A stretch of DNA of 64,000 nt from Eutreptiella sp. 'Long Island Sound 2002' (GCA_964036045.1 OZ038378.1:142390933-142454932), one strand, 5' to 3'; shown: positions 1 through 11,875, counted from the first letter of the stretch. The notes: generated by a model not told the origin, from the sequence alone. Translations and numbers: made by a program.

Positions 1-2
1 CC

Positions 3-563
3 AGCCCCAAAGGCCTCACGTACCTGCAGGTCACCGGGTTTAACAAACTGCGGGTGGGCCTTTCCACTGAGTCCGCCACTGAGCAGTTCATATCAGGCCC
101 CTATGTCCAAATGAAGGCCAATGGCCTACTGTTCAAGGACGAACGCCAGCGTGACTGGTTCAAAGGGGAATCCGACACGGAGTCAGTCTCTTCCGCCTCT
201 TCCGCCTCGTCCTCACCGGAGGGGCGTTCTGATTTAAAAGTCGTTTATGACGTTCCCATTTGGTTACAGGGACCGGCCCTATTGTCTTTCCTCAACGAAA
301 ACGGTTTTCTTGCTGAATCAGCGGTCCGGTCAACATGGAACCCGGGACGCTTTTCCACCGCCGCATGGCGAATAAAGGGCAAATTTGCCTCCGCAAACCA
401 AAGCGTCATGCTTCATGACGAAGCGAAACAAATTTCAATTTCCATCATCCCCATCGATGAGTTTAATAATCTCAAGCGTGAATCCATGGCTAACAGGAAA
501 AAACCAGCTTCTGCTGAGTCCAAAAAGCCCTCTTATGCACAAACTGTGAAGCAGCCAACATGA
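3..563 (+). CDS. LINE ORF1 protein, C-terminal part
   Basis: The reading frame is open from the left window edge to a TGA at 561-563, so the start lies outside. The visible ~186 residues include an S/E-rich acidic linker (around bases 175-230) and a basic, K/S/P-rich C-terminus ending near TVKQPT. No zinc knuckle is visible in this part. By position it is the ORF1 (RNA-binding, gag-like) protein that precedes the EN-RT ORF in LINEs; there is no sequence motif that proves this. It ends 4 bases before the ATG of ORF2, in a different frame, so ORF2 could be translated by reinitiation. That last point is inference. Confidence 0.6.
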   Translation, partial: SPKGLTYLQVTGFNKLRVGLSTESATEQFISGPYVQMKANGLLFKDERQRDWFKGESDTESVSSASSASSSPEGRSDLKVVYDVPIWLQGPALLSFLNENGFLAESAVRSTWNPGRFSTAAWRIKGKFASANQSVMLHDEAKQISISIIPIDEFNNLKRESMANRKKPASAESKKPSYAQTVKQPT

Positions 564-567
564 CCTT

Positions 568-3500
568 ATGACGTCACACTCACATCTACCAGCACACCAC
601 CAACCACCAGCGGTTGGACGTCCGACAGGAGACAACCAACAGCCAGTGGTTTATGCCGCAGCACACACCAAGGTAGCCACTTTTAACGCCAACGGGCTGA
701 CCACCAAGGTCCCCGTCAGCGACAACTTTTCGGAAGATAGGCAGGTCCAGATATGCCGTTTTCTGTATCGTAACTCCGTACATGTAATGGGACTTCAGGA
801 AGCGCACATCAAGGATGATCAATGCCTTGAGCAGCTAACTAAGCGGTTCAAGGACTGGGGGTTCGTCCTCCTTTCCAACCTGAGCCCCAAAGGTAGAGGG
901 GGATCTGCACTGATTTTTCACAACACTTGGACACCCCTGAAGTTGTATGCCATTGAAAAACGCCACCTTTTTGCTCAGCTGGCTGACCCCGATGGGGTCA
1001 AGCACCATTTCTGTGTTTATCATTTTCATCATGACGCAGTCGAAAGGCAGCGCCAATGGACCTTGCTCTCGCAAGTCTCGCCCACTCTCGTCCCGGAAGA
1101 CACCATCTATCTGTCCGACCACAATTCGGTCACAGTCCCCTCAAGGGACATTTCTGCACCGCATCTATCTTCTGAGCACTCCACTGTCATCGCCGCCCGT
1201 GAAGCGGAACTTGATTTTCTGACGAACCATCAACTCATCGACACATATGCATGTTTCCACAGTGGCAGACACTCCGATTTTGATTTGGAAGGCTGGACAT
1301 GGGGCTTTGCCCCGGCCAAGCCGACTACGTCGGCTAGGCCCGACCTAGCCGCAAACGAGTGCGCCCCCGTCCTTGACAGGAGACGACGGATCGATAGAAT
1401 TCTCCTTCACGAGAATTTCCAAAACTCCGTGGTGGAGTGCTATACCCGTTTTGTGGCCAATTCAGACCACAAGGCAGTTATTGCCTCACTGTCGGCCAAG
1501 CCTACCAAGCAAGGGTAGCGACTCAGAATCCCTACAACTTTCTTATCCTCGGAGGACACCCTCCAACAACTACAGGCTGAACTGCACTCCATCAACACTG
1601 AAGGTTACTCCAAGTGGGCGGACGGTTTGGAATGTATCAAAACTGCAGCTTTCTCCTATGAGAAGGCCAACAGAGCCACCGGCATCACGGAATTGCAATC
1701 TCTCTTGATGGTCTCTTCTACACATCACCTCTCGGAAGAGGCCTGGCGCTACCTCAAGGATCATGGGTACACCCCCTCATCCGCAAAAGCGGCTTATCAA
1801 ATTTTAACAGCCCTGGCCGAACGGGCAGACACCGACCGTTCAGGGCAGCAGGTTCTGGAAAAGCTAAAAACTACTCTACACGACCCACATCACTTGCAAC
1901 CATGGCGCCGCCGCCAAGAAATCTGGCGACTCACCAAACAACTACAATTCAAACCAAAACTATACTCTTTGCGCAATAGGTCCGGCCAGCTTCTGCCCGA
2001 CCCTGAGTCCATGGTCTCTGAAATCGTCTCCTATTGACAACAAACAATGAACTCCTCCGGTAAACCACAAATGGAGGTGAAGCCTTATCTCGAAACATTT
2101 TTCCGTGGCAAAAACACAGCATTGATGGCAAAAATGCTGATACAACCGCTGTCACTGGACTTAGTGCACGCCGCGCTGGAGTCCTTGAACGGCACTTCGG
2201 CACCTGGAATTGATGGAGTACATGTTTCCATCTACAAGGCCTTTTCGGATTTCTTTTGCCCCCTTATGCTTGACATTTACAAGGGCATTCTGGACTCTAA
2301 CACACTCAACGATGACTGGTCCTTGGCACTTCTTAATCCCATTCCGAAAGGACTTGGGACCGCTTCAGTACACAATCTACGGCCTTTGGTGCTGCAAAAC
2401 ACTTCACACAAATGGGTGGCAGCCATTCTTGCCCTGCAACTCAGAGATTACATTGATGCCCTCACCCCTATCCAGCAACGAGGTTTTATCAGGGGACGGT
2501 CCATTTTCACGAATCTGTGGCATACTTTTGGCTCCTGGAACTCCCCGGGGGACGCTCTGTTTTGCCCCATCGATTTCAAAAAGGCCTTTGATTCTGTTTC
2601 TCATGAGTATACCCGCACGTTCCTCAATCTTATGCAATTGCCAGACAGCCTTATTTCCCTGTGTTTACTGCTGTTTACAGCGCCAATCTGCGTCCTTGTC
2701 CGTGATCACATTTACACAGACCACAAAGTTCTCCCCCGTTCGGGTGTACGACAGGGGTGCCCCTTTTCGCCGACTATATTTGCCATGCTCATTTCCCCCA
2801 TCATCCACAAACTTATGGATCTGTCAGAACATGTGCAAGTTCTGCTCTACGCAGACGACTTAATCATTATCATTGAATGCGACCCTGCCACAGGGGCAAA
2901 GGTGTTCCTCTTGGTCTGGAGCAGGGTTCAGGAATTCTCAACAATTACAGGTTTGTACACAAACCTGGACAAGTCCAACATTCTGCTCAAGGGGCATTGG
3001 GACCCCATACACAGGGTTCAGCTCCTGAGCACAGGCCTCAGAGTAGTCGACAAATACAAGTACCTGGGCATTGTCCTTGGGGCTACCACAGCGGAGGAGG
3101 CCTATGGACCTGCACTCAGAAAAGCCACAGGTCGTGCGTTTTCCATGCAGTCGTGGTCCCTCTCACTCGCTGAAAGGGTGGAACTCCTCCAAAGCTGGAT
3201 TCTCCCACTTTTGGTCTACCCGTCTCGTGTTGTCTACCCTACAGACAATGTCATCGCCGCGGTCAAAACAATTTATCGGGTTGCCCTCAAGCTCAGCAAC
3301 TGGGGCATTACACTAGACATCCTGTCGCACAGCAAAGAGCATGGGGGGCTTGAACTGGCCCCCCCTGACACCTTCCTGCTTTGGCAATTTTCCACTATCT
3401 TTATTCGTCATGTCTACAAGGCCGAGGCCATTCCTAAATGTGTCACCGAGCCTTATGAGCGTTTTGCCACTGAGTATGGCATAAATGTCTCCCCGTCCAC

Positions 3501-5190
3501 GCTCCACACTTTTCAAATGGGGAGCAATGTGGCTTGGCACAAAATGCCTTATCTGGCTTGGAGCGCACGAGCATACTCACTTGTCACTGCCAAAGTGACC
3601 TTCAACCGGCCTGAAGCACTATCGTCTGACACCCCACTCTGGCACAACAGACTGTTCTCCAAGCCGGCATCCCTCACCTACTATTGCCCCCAGCTTATCC
3701 GGCAGGGGGTCATTACGGTGGGAGATTTATTCAACAACAGCACACATATTTCGCAGATCGCACCCACTTGGGCCAGCATTTATCAGCAGGGAGTGTTTCA
3801 TTATCACTCCTCTAATCTCGGCCAGGCACCCACGAACCCACCCCTCCACCCGGTTCCGGGAGCGGATGTGTGGTCTCGATGGACCACAAAATCCATGGCT
3901 TTGTTCCTCTGTTCCACTACCTCCCTGGCACCAAGGCAACCACCTGAGGTATGGAAGGCCTTTCACCTTCTCAACATTCCCGCACACCACAAAGACTTCA
4001 TCAGACAGGTGCTATGGCTCCGCCTCCCTGTGGGGGAGCGGCAAAAAGATTGGAAACCGGATGACGTGTGGTGCCCAATTGACGGTGAGCTAGAGACAAT
4101 CGACCACGCACGCATGGAGTGCTCCTTGCTCAAAGTTGCTTTTGACACTATTTCCAAATGTTTCCCCACGGCCACTGTAGAAGAACGTCCAACCGCCCTG
4201 CTTTCCTCCTTCCTACAGCTTTCCTTTCAGTGCCCAACAGGCTTCATGGCCTGGGCGGCGGTATACGCCAATTGGCAGGTCCGCCAAAAGAAAAAATACC
4301 AACGACAATATTCAGCTACCTGGTCCCGCTTTGTTTCTATCTGGATTGCCACCTTGAAACTATGGGCTACATGTCCATCGAGCATCCCTATTTCAGTTCA
4401 TGACCTGCATCTTTTCATCGGAGCGCTACAGTCGCTTCTCCATGATGGAGTGCTACAACACCCCTATCTGCGTGTCACACCTCCCACTCCCCCGCCCAGC
4501 AAAAAACAACGCAAAGAAACAGCGCGCCGACTGCGCAAACAGCAACGGGCGGCGGAGCTGGAAGGAATTTTTGACACCCTCTCCGCGAACGGATACACCC
4601 TGGTTTTCACGGATGGCTCATCCGCCGAAATGGAAGGTGTGGGCCGGGTAGCAGGATATGGCATCTATGCGCACCCTGACATCAGCATCTCTGCATATGT
4701 TCCGGTACACTTCCGGCAGACAAACAACACGGCAGAACTCCTGGCCGTGGTTCGGGCATTGCAAATCCTCTCTTTTGGTAAAGTCGCTATTTGCACAGAC
4801 AGTGAGTACGTCTTCCTGGGAGCCACTGGCGCGGCGCGCCGGTGGAAACTGAGGGGATGGACGGGAAGCAGCGGTCCGGTTTCTAACGTTCCCCTCTGGG
4901 AACTTCTTCTGGACTCCCTCAGTGCACACACAGGCTCCATCAAGTTTATTAAAGTGCCGTCCCATGTGGACATTCTAGGGAACAACGAAGCTGATAGATT
5001 GGCTGAACAGGGAAGGCTCTCCCATCCCAGATGCCCTGTACTTAAGACCCCGTCGCGGGACTCCATCATGCCCACGTACACCCCTCCCACCAAGCGACAG
5101 CGCAGGTCCACTGCAGCCGAGCTGGATTCGATTTTGCAAGTTTTGAATTTTTCCCCTTACAAAGACAATATGGGAGGCAGTGTGGTATAG
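568..5190 (+). pseudogene. LINE ORF2: endonuclease-reverse transcriptase-RNase H, two in-frame stops
   Basis: One frame of 1,541 codons, broken only by TAG at 1516-1518 and TGA at 2035-2037. The endonuclease (568-1518) shows FNANGL, GLQEAH, SDHNSV, RRRIDRI and NSDHKAV, the Mg-binding and catalytic signatures of the EEP family. The reverse transcriptase (about 2180-3100) shows GIDGVH, NPIPKG, DFKKAFDSV, GVRQGCPFSP and LLYADDLI. A C/H cluster near 4070-4125 (WCPIDGE...DHARMEC) resembles the finger seen after many LINE RTs. RNase H (about 4590-5030) keeps its acidic residues in FTDGSS, NTAELL, CTDSEY and NEADRLA. The enzyme would nick the target and copy its own RNA there. Both stops could be single C-to-T changes (CAG, CGA). 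The last codons lie within the tRNA-like 3' segment. Confidence 0.93.
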
Positions 5191-5245
5191 TGGTTAACAT
5201 CGTCGGATGTCGTCACGTAGATCGCCGGTTCGAACCCGGCCTGTA
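5168..5245 (+). repeat. tRNA-Asp-like sequence at the LINE 3' end
   Basis: The sequence shows an A-box-like GTATAGTGGTTAACAT, a GTC followed by ACG as in tRNA-Asp(GTC), and a B-box GGTTCGAACCC followed by GGC. Spacing between the boxes is as in a tRNA, but the arms are degenerate, so it is not a functional tRNA gene. The ORF2 stop TAG lies inside the A box. Either a SINE head was recruited to the LINE tail or a SINE inserted at the end of ORF2. Confidence 0.7.
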
Positions 5246-5297
5246 GCAGTGCTCCCCCCCACCGGCCTCGCCCGACAGGGGACTGGGGCCCCTCCCG

Positions 5298-5348
5298 TTT
5301 CTATCTATTTTTTCACATTGGACTTTCTATCTATTTTTCACATTGGAC
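5298..5348 (+). repeat. Two-copy tail repeat of the LINE
   Basis: Two copies of a 25-26 bp unit (TTTCTATCT ... CACATTGGAC) lie back to back at 5298-5323 and 5324-5348. Short tandem 3' tails like this are common in LINEs whose RT slips at the start of reverse transcription. Confidence 0.75.
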
Positions 5349-5411
5349 TGGTCTATTTTCTTAATGCGCTGTTTTAGATACATACACCATCATCAACTAG
5401 CAAAATGTGCC

Positions 5412-5595
5412 CGGCCACCTGTAGCAGTGCGCCCCGCCACCGCCCACGCCCGATGGGAGGCTGCCACCCCACCCGTTGCTTGCCTTTGCCCGAGCCTCCG
5501 CGGCTCGGGCAGTGGGGTTCGAACCTGGAGCCAGCGCCGCTGGCATCCAGGGTGCTTCCACTGAAGCACGGGGCACCTCACCAGAAATATGATCC
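5412..5595. repeat. Second copy of the LINE/SINE body plus a minus-strand tRNA-like module
   Basis: 5419-5455 repeats the segment that follows the tRNA-like part of the LINE (CCTGTAGCAGTGC, then C-rich CCACCG and CGCCCGA). At 5505-5590, on the minus strand, an A-box-like GCTTCAGTGGAAGCACC and a B-box GGTTCGAACCCC lie at tRNA spacing, with a paired CTGGATGCCAG arm between. This is SINE-type debris rather than a tRNA gene. Confidence 0.5.
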
Positions 5596-5639
5596 CATAA
5601 GCACACAGCCACATGGCACACGTGCATCTGCATCGCATT

Positions 5640-6144
5640 CTGATTTCTGAGTCTTAATGTATGTTACTCCCTTCACTCTTTGAAACTAAACAGCGACAGA
5701 CGGGGTAAGGCCGAATGAGTGCCATGCTTTGCAGCCCGGTCAGCTCGCATGTGACACAGTGAATGCAGTCCACATTTACGGACGACTGCTTATATTGATT
5801 CAGGTTGTTCGCTAGAGTCGGCAGCAAAGGACAAGCACACAAGTGACCCACGGAGCTAACCGCAACGCCTCGCTGTATTTTACATAGTGGAGCACCCCAA
5901 CCAAGAAGGGGACACGTGCATTGATTGGATTTCGCAGTACTGCTGGACTAATGGCTGGAATTGTCTATGGCGGGGACATTCAGTCTATCAGAACCGACCA
6001 TTGATCCCCCCAAAGGCCTCACCACTGGCACCCTGATGCCTCCCGCTTGACAAGTCCGCATGTGAGCCCCCTAAAGGCCCTAGGCTGATCTTATGTTCTA
6101 ATCCTCTCTACGTGTCAGGTCCGCCACCACAGCCACTGTGGGAT
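5640..6144. other. No gene seen
   Basis: Only short ORFs without codon bias or motifs. I see no repeat or RNA gene here. Confidence 0.5.
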
Positions 6145-6750
6145 CACGGGACCCAGGGTCCTGAAATCTGCACCCTACAGCCCCTGCTGGTGCACCAGGG
6201 ATTTATTGTTTCAGTGTGATGCTTGCCACGGGACCCAGGGTCCTGAAATCTGCACCCTACAGCCCCTGCTGGTGCACCAGGGATTTATTGTTTTAGTGTG
6301 ATGCTTGCCACGGGACCCAGGGTCCTGAAATCTGCACCCTACAGCCCCTGCTGGTGCACCAGGGATTTATTGTTTTAGTGTGATGCTTGCCACGGGACCC
6401 AGGGTCCTGAAATCTGCACCCTACAGCCCCTGCTGGTGCACCAGGGATTTATTGTTTTAGTGTGATGCTTGCCACGGGACCCAGGGTCCTGAAATCTGCA
6501 CCCTACAGCCCCTGCTGGTGCACCAGGGATTTATTGTTTTAGTGTGATGCTTGCCACGGGACCCAGGGTCCTGAAATCTGCACCCTACAGCCCCTGCTGG
6601 TGCACCAGGGATTTATTGTTTTAGTGTGATGCTTGCCACGGGACCCAGGGTCCTGAAATCTGCACCCTACAGCCCCTGCTGGTGCACCAGGGATTTATTG
6701 TTTTAGTCTGATGCTTGCCACGGGACCCAGGGTCCTGAAATCTGCACCCC
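6145..6750. repeat. 82-bp tandem repeat, about 7.4 copies
   Basis: Units start at 6145, 6227, 6309, 6391, 6473, 6555, 6637 and 6719, exactly 82 bp apart, and are nearly identical (single changes such as TTTCAG for TTTTAG). Each unit contains the palindrome CTGGTGCACCAG and the near-palindrome GGACCCAGGGTCC. The high identity suggests recent amplification. The last copy is cut after about 32 bp. Confidence 0.95.
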
Positions 6751-9030
6751 CGATGCTGTTTTGAATGGATCATGCCCGCTTCTGCAGGTGGGTGGTTTTC
6801 AGGGGTGTTCCTGGGACAAACAACGTAATAATTGGCGCTGTGCGAAAACGCCCCCTTGGTCTAAGCCAAAAAACAACAACCCTTGGCTGATCTTATTTGA
6901 AAGACGGGCCCGGGAGTAGCATTGCCAGAAGAGAGCAACACCGACCATGGAATGAAGTTGAAGGTGTAACCGCCAGCAGCAAGAAGGCATCGCCACACAT
7001 GCGTTTGGGGGTGCGCCATGGGATGTCCTGGATATTCATGATTCAGCGTGAGTTGCTGGGGTGCGGATGCTCAGGCATGTCAAGGGGTGGGTCAACGAGC
7101 AGTGGGTGAAGCATGTCGCACTGTTTTGGCAGCTACAGTACCCAGGCTTACCTTTGAAAACGGCTGCCTTCACGTGATCCTGGTACTTCGTTCCATGACA
7201 CCGCGTCACTTCTTTGATCGGAAGGAAGTGCTGGACCCAAAATACCTCAAGAGGGTTGAGTTTGTGCCGCAAACACATAGAATAGTTTGTGCCGGAACGG
7301 CATAGAATAGTTTGTGCCGGAAACGACAACGGCATATGTGCCTCCTGTGTACTACGAATGCAGCGTACCAGGAGGGAGGTGGTGTTGGATGGCGATTGGT
7401 GCTCACCCGTAGGAGGGGACACTTTCAGGACAAGACCGGCAAAGTTTCAGCTTGCCGGGGAGTTTGCCATTCTCTACACCCACAATTAGGCAGCTCTTTT
7501 CCGCTGCCTGACGTGTAATTGGGAAGAGCATGTCGGGGGAACAACGTTGGTGCCCTCTGACACGTTGCTGAGCGGTCGTGTATTATCGGCACATGGGCCA
7601 TTGCCCGTTGGAGATGTAAACTCATCGAAGAACACGGGGATCATTATAGTGCCTGGAACCGGTGCTTGCTTGTATCGCGTGGCATGCATCACACCAAATT
7701 GGGGAACGAAGCGTCATTCCATACCGTCTACTGAGATCCCACTGCAATGGGGTACAGCTCATGGCGTACAGAAAGGTGAGTGGCAGTGTAAGTGTAAGTG
7801 GGAGTGGGATCATGTTTCATGGGTAGGTATGGGCGATCCGCAAGGGCCCTCTTCCCAAATGGATGTGCATGGAGAGGATGCGGGCCATGTATATCATCAG
7901 AGGAGTAGCATATCATATGCATCACGCAAGGCCACCGAAGCTCTGGGCATGCAAACTCAACACGGGCAGTGGCAAACGAAGTTCGACGAAGCGACCTTGT
8001 TCGCTCTCATCAGCGCTTCCCAATCGTGCATCACCTGCACAACCTTGCGGTTCTAGAGGCCCAAAATGTCGTGCTGCCTTGCGCAGTATCTTCGCTGACC
8101 ACGCATGAATCCTCGGGAGTGGCCAAGAGGCCACATGGGCAACTATCTTGCGGCAATGGGAATTGCTCTTGGTCTTCTGGCGTCGTCATTTGTCTGGTCT
8201 CCCAAGTTCGACGCTGGGTGGTCCTTGTGGTTACAAACGCCGCCTACCGCGGTGTCGGGGCCAAGTCCCATGCGACTACAGGTGACTCCCGTGCTGTGCA
8301 CACCGCCGGCATGCCTTTCCCGTCTCCATTGCGGAGGACGCGCTTGGTTTCGCTTTCTTGGTTCGAGGTGTCGGCATCGGCCCGCGGCCTCATTCATCAC
8401 CCCGAAAAGCACAACCAACAGGTTTTGGAAAATCGTCCCATTTTGCCCCCTCCTTCCCCCGCAGTGGCATCACTCGATCCCACTGTGCTTGCACAACAGC
8501 CAGTGGCAACATGTGGCATTCCGCCCCCCCCCCCATCTCAGTCCCTGTGCTCGTGCTGTAGCACAGCGAGGAGCCAAAAGCGAAAATCGTTCGACGCCTC
8601 CTTGCCCTTGTGTACCGGCGGCAGGATACCCCACAACGCCCCCCATTTTTAGACCTTTTTCGGCCTCAGCCCCTCCACGTCCGTGAACAACCCCCCCCCC
8701 CCCCTCGTGGCAGTAGACATGGGGCTCTTATCTTTTTCACGCGGGGCGAAAGCCCTGCCTCTCTTCAAGTGTACCGGGTCTGTTCTATTATATGACCTGA
8801 AACAAGCCAGAACAGGCCCACTCTTGTCGATTTGCATTTGTGAACCGAGAATACCGTTTTGTTGGCGGTGGTCTCACCAGTTTGTGACCTCACGACATCA
8901 TTGCCTTGTCTCATGCATGGATGACACATTGATTTGCCTTTGGTTGGACGATATCATTGGAAGGAATGCAGCCATTTTTTGGGTCGGGTGTTTTTGTTGT
9001 GATATTTGGGAGGTTTCACGGACAAAAGGA
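6751..9030. other. No recognisable gene; C-run-rich non-coding DNA
   Basis: All ORFs are short or low in complexity. Long C runs occur near 8523-8535 and 8690-8704. A short duplication around GAATAGTTTGTGCCGG lies at 7281-7320. I recognise no domain. Confidence 0.45.
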
Positions 9031-9035
9031 ATGGC

Positions 9036-9600
9036 GACCCGAAAATTGCTCTGCGGGGGCGGGTGACATGGGCGCCCTCCGAAGGAGGGGGGCGGGCGTG
9101 GGGAAAACGGGCTTCCGTGCCGGGCCCCTTGTTTTATGTGGTTTTTGGGGAAAACTGTTGGCGGCAAAGACGCCAGAAAAAAAATTTTGGCCTCTTGAGG
9201 GGGTTTTGTTTTGTTTTATCTGATGTATCTGAGGTCAAAATACTCAGAAGTTTGTGGGGAATTCAAAAATGGGTGAAAAACAGAGCAAAACATTTGGACC
9301 CCGACCCAACCTACGGAGCGGACCTTGGCTGATGGGAGCTTTAGCTGATGGGAATTTTGATTTGAAAAAAAATTACCCCCACTTGTGCATGTTCAAAATG
9401 ATCAGCGCGTCATGGGGATCATTTTGAGGTAATGTATGTTGGGGTAACCACAACCACTGATCCCCCCCGGGGACCCCTCTGGCTGACCGCCCAACCCGCC
9501 TACTGCCCCAGAATTCGTACCGGCAAGGCGACCAAGGAGGTGGGGGGGGGGGTTGGGAAAATGGGCTTCTATGTCACCCCCACCGCAAAGCAATTTTCTT
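9036..9600. repeat. Inverted repeat pair about 500 bp apart
   Basis: GAAAATTGCTCTGCGG with the following GGTGACATGGG (about 9040-9071) reappears inverted at 9567-9598 as TGTCACCCCC...CGCAAAGCAATTTTC. Next to each copy is a directly repeated G-rich motif ending in GGGAAAA and GGGCTTC. It may be a small non-autonomous DNA element or two opposed copies of one repeat; no target-site duplication was confirmed. Confidence 0.4.
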
Positions 9601-10015
9601 CCCGCCAATGGGGGGAGGGTGCGGGCCTCAGGCGGCAAGGGAGCTACGACTCCTGTGGTACAATGAGTGTTTCATGGGGTTCTTGGCCTTTTTATGGCGC
9701 AATCTGCAGAATTTTTGGGGGGGGGGGATTCCCGGCCAGCATCCCCGGAATCACGGATCACGAAACCCCCTGTATTGTGTTTCGCACTATCATCACTTCG
9801 GTGTGGCAACCCGTTGTATTTGGTGCGACTTGAGGGGTGTGGGGACGAGGATGACTCTTGGGCTTTGGGGGTCAGAGCGGCGGCGGCGCGGGGCGCTGTG
9901 CCGTGCCGTGCCGCACTGCGTGTGCCGCCGTGCACACGTGTGCCCCACAGTGGCTTCGGAGCTGGTTGGGGGCTTTAGGTGTTGGAACTGGAGGGGGAGG
10001 ACGGAGGTGTGTGGG
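9601..10015. other. No gene seen
   Basis: GC-rich DNA with a G run at 9717-9727. No coding motif was recognised. Confidence 0.4.
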
Positions 10016-10305
10016 CAGCAAAAACAGTCAAACGACCCCGGCAACAACCAGCACATCCTCAATGCGCCAACTACTGGGCGCCGCTGATGTGCAAACGGCA
10101 CATCCTGCCACATCCAGCACAGCTCCAACGCACCAACGACGGGGCTCCGCGAACGCGGAAACGACACCGGCAGGAGCACCGGCCGCAGCGGCCGACAGAA
10201 CGCAGCGACCCGACGCAACATGCGAAGGGAAGAGCGGGTGACTGTCCAGGGCCTCGTAAAGAAACAACAACCCGACGGAATGTCACACGGGGGGGGGGGT
10301 CGTAG
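10016..10305 (+). repeat. Dispersed repeat family R, longest copy
   Basis: About 290 bp. It shares GGGCTCCGCGAACGCGGAAA, then GGGTGACTGTCC and GGAATGTCACAC before a G run, with copies at 18905-19045, 20525-20720 and 29440-29600. The 20.5-kb copy is also similar upstream but has an internal deletion. All copies lie in non-coding DNA, one of them inside the carboxypeptidase intron. No ORF, tRNA head or inverted ends were seen, so its type is unknown. Confidence 0.75.
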
Positions 10306-11007
10306 GCAGCATTGCCGTGCCGGAGGGTGGGGGCTTGGGGGGTGTCGAGGCCTTGCGCCAACGGCTGCGTGTGTGTTTCCCCGTGCGCCCGAGAGCACTC
10401 CCCACGGTCTCTTGCAGTGCGGCAGTGCACTGTGCCGAATCGGGTGTCTCAGTGGTTTGCGTGAGGAACCGTTCCCAAGTCGGGGTGGGTCTCTTGAAGC
10501 GCCTGTTGCCAGGGGGGGTCCACCGGGAAGGGGGTGGGGCGGAGGAATATGCCCGTGGCCTGTGCCGCGGTGTGCCCCGATTTGTTGTTGTTGTTGTAGG
10601 GCCCAGCGATGACTCCCCCAACACCGTCCGCAAGGCCAGCGGTCATGGGTGTGCCCCTGCGTGGCCTCGCGTACTGCGGTGCGGAGTGTGTGGTCTGGGA
10701 TGGGGCTTGAGGGCCGGAGCACTGCACGTGTGCAGAGGAGGAGGACGAGCAGGACTCAGAGGAGGGCGTAGGCGGCATGGGCTCAGACTCGGCCGGTGGG
10801 TCGCGCGCGCCACCAGCGGAGTCCCCCGTGCACCGCAGTGAGGCACGGGCTGCAGCCTGCGGAGGAGGGCATGCAGCCCCACCCGACGGTTGCCCGGCGC
10901 ACCCGCGTGCCAGCCCCTTCGTACCGGGCGTGCCGGGCGGCGGCCCCGGAAGGACATCGTTACAATCCCAGCGCCAGAGCCGCAGTCGTTTGCGGGATCG
11001 TCGTGGC
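10306..11007. other. No recognisable gene
   Basis: GC-rich sequence open in several frames on both strands, as expected from composition. No domain or splice pattern stands out. Confidence 0.4.
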
Positions 11008-11125
11008 ACTGGGCAGCTCTGACCCTTGATCCCGAGACGTTGTGTCGAGGACCAGATCGTGGGCAGGGTACACCCGCTCGCCTTTGGTCTGGACCAAACA
11101 CAAAGAACACCACAACTCCATGCCT
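11008..11125. repeat. Left flank of the minisatellite, inverted copy of the spacer at 11764-11872
   Basis: About 36 bp around TCTGACCCTTGATCCCGAG is repeated inverted at 11834-11872, and a weaker match extends to about 110 bp. The order is therefore flank, minus-strand array, inverted flank, plus-strand array, which is not a plain palindrome. Confidence 0.6.
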
Positions 11126-11210
11126 CACGCACACTGGGAAGCCTACGGGCTACACTGCATTACCTGGTTTCAGACTCAGCCAATCCTCTCACTACGTGTC
11201 AGATCACAGA

Positions 11211-11703
11211 GTGAGCATGATGGTGAGGAGGGGAGTGAGCACGATGGTGAGGAGGGGAGTGAGCATGATGGTGGGGAGGGGAGTGACCACGGTGGTGAGG
11301 AGGGGAGTGAGCACGATGGTGAGGAGGGGAGTGAGCACGATGGTGAGGAGGGGAGTGAGCATGATGGTGAGGAGGGGAGTGAGCACGATGGTGAGGAGGG
11401 GAGTGAGCACGATGGTGGGGAGGGGAGTGAGCACAATGGTGAGGAGGGGAGTGAGCATGATGGTGAGGAGGGGAGTGAGCACGATGGTGAGGAGGGGAGT
11501 GAGCACGATGGTGGGGAGGGGAGTGAGCACGATGGTGAGGAGGGGAGTGAGCACGATGGTGAGGAGGGGAGTGAGCACGATGGTGAGGAGGGGAGTGAGC
11601 ACGATGGTGAGGAGGGGAGTGAGCATGATGGTGAGGAGGGGAGTGAGCACGATGGTGAGGAGGGGAGTGAGCACGATGGTGGGGAGGGGAGTGAGCACGA
11701 CGA
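11211..11703 (-). repeat. 24-bp minisatellite, short arm in minus orientation (about 20 copies)
   Basis: The 24-bp unit reads GAGCACGATGGTG then AGGAGGGGAGT on the plus strand and is the reverse complement of the long arm at 11876-16200. Since 24 is a multiple of 3 and the unit lacks stops in most frames, long ORFs arise on both strands. I do not treat these as genes. Confidence 0.95.
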
Positions 11704-11875
11704 TGAACGGGGCAGTAGGGTTCGTTGCGACAAGACGGACGGTCGTCAAGAGGGTTGCGGGGACAGGATTGTGGTACTCTTTGGTGTTTTTTTTTTCGGT
11801 CCAGGCGTCGCCCGCTCACTTCACAGCACTTAAGACAACCCCTCGGGATCAAGGTTCAGAGCCGTCCAGTGCTGC

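Larger units (their letters stand above)
1..5348 (+). mobile_element. Non-LTR retrotransposon (LINE), 5' end outside the window
   Basis: The stretch holds, in order, the end of an ORF1, an APE-type endonuclease, a reverse transcriptase with the YADD motif, a cysteine/histidine finger, and an RNase H. It ends in a tRNA-like segment and two copies of a ~26-bp tail. There is no LTR, integrase or protease. The order ORF1, EN-RT-RNH is that of LINE clades that carry RNase H (such as the I/R1/Tad/Loa groups); I do not assign the clade. The element lacks frameshifts within ORF2 but carries two in-frame stops, so this copy is probably dead or needs readthrough. The 5' limit lies left of base 1. Confidence 0.93.

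Noticed and set aside
5168-5245. Functional tRNA-Asp gene
   Set aside because: The boxes are present, but the acceptor and anticodon stems do not pair properly and it is part of the LINE 3' end.
6145-6750. CRISPR-like array
   Set aside because: Whole 82-bp units repeat head to tail with no unique spacers, and the context is eukaryotic.
9793-10722. 309-codon minus-strand ORF
   Set aside because: Low-complexity Arg/Pro/Ser sequence crossing a dispersed repeat; no domain.
11042-11833. Acidic EHDGEEGS repeat protein
   Set aside because: It is the same 24-bp minisatellite read on the other strand.
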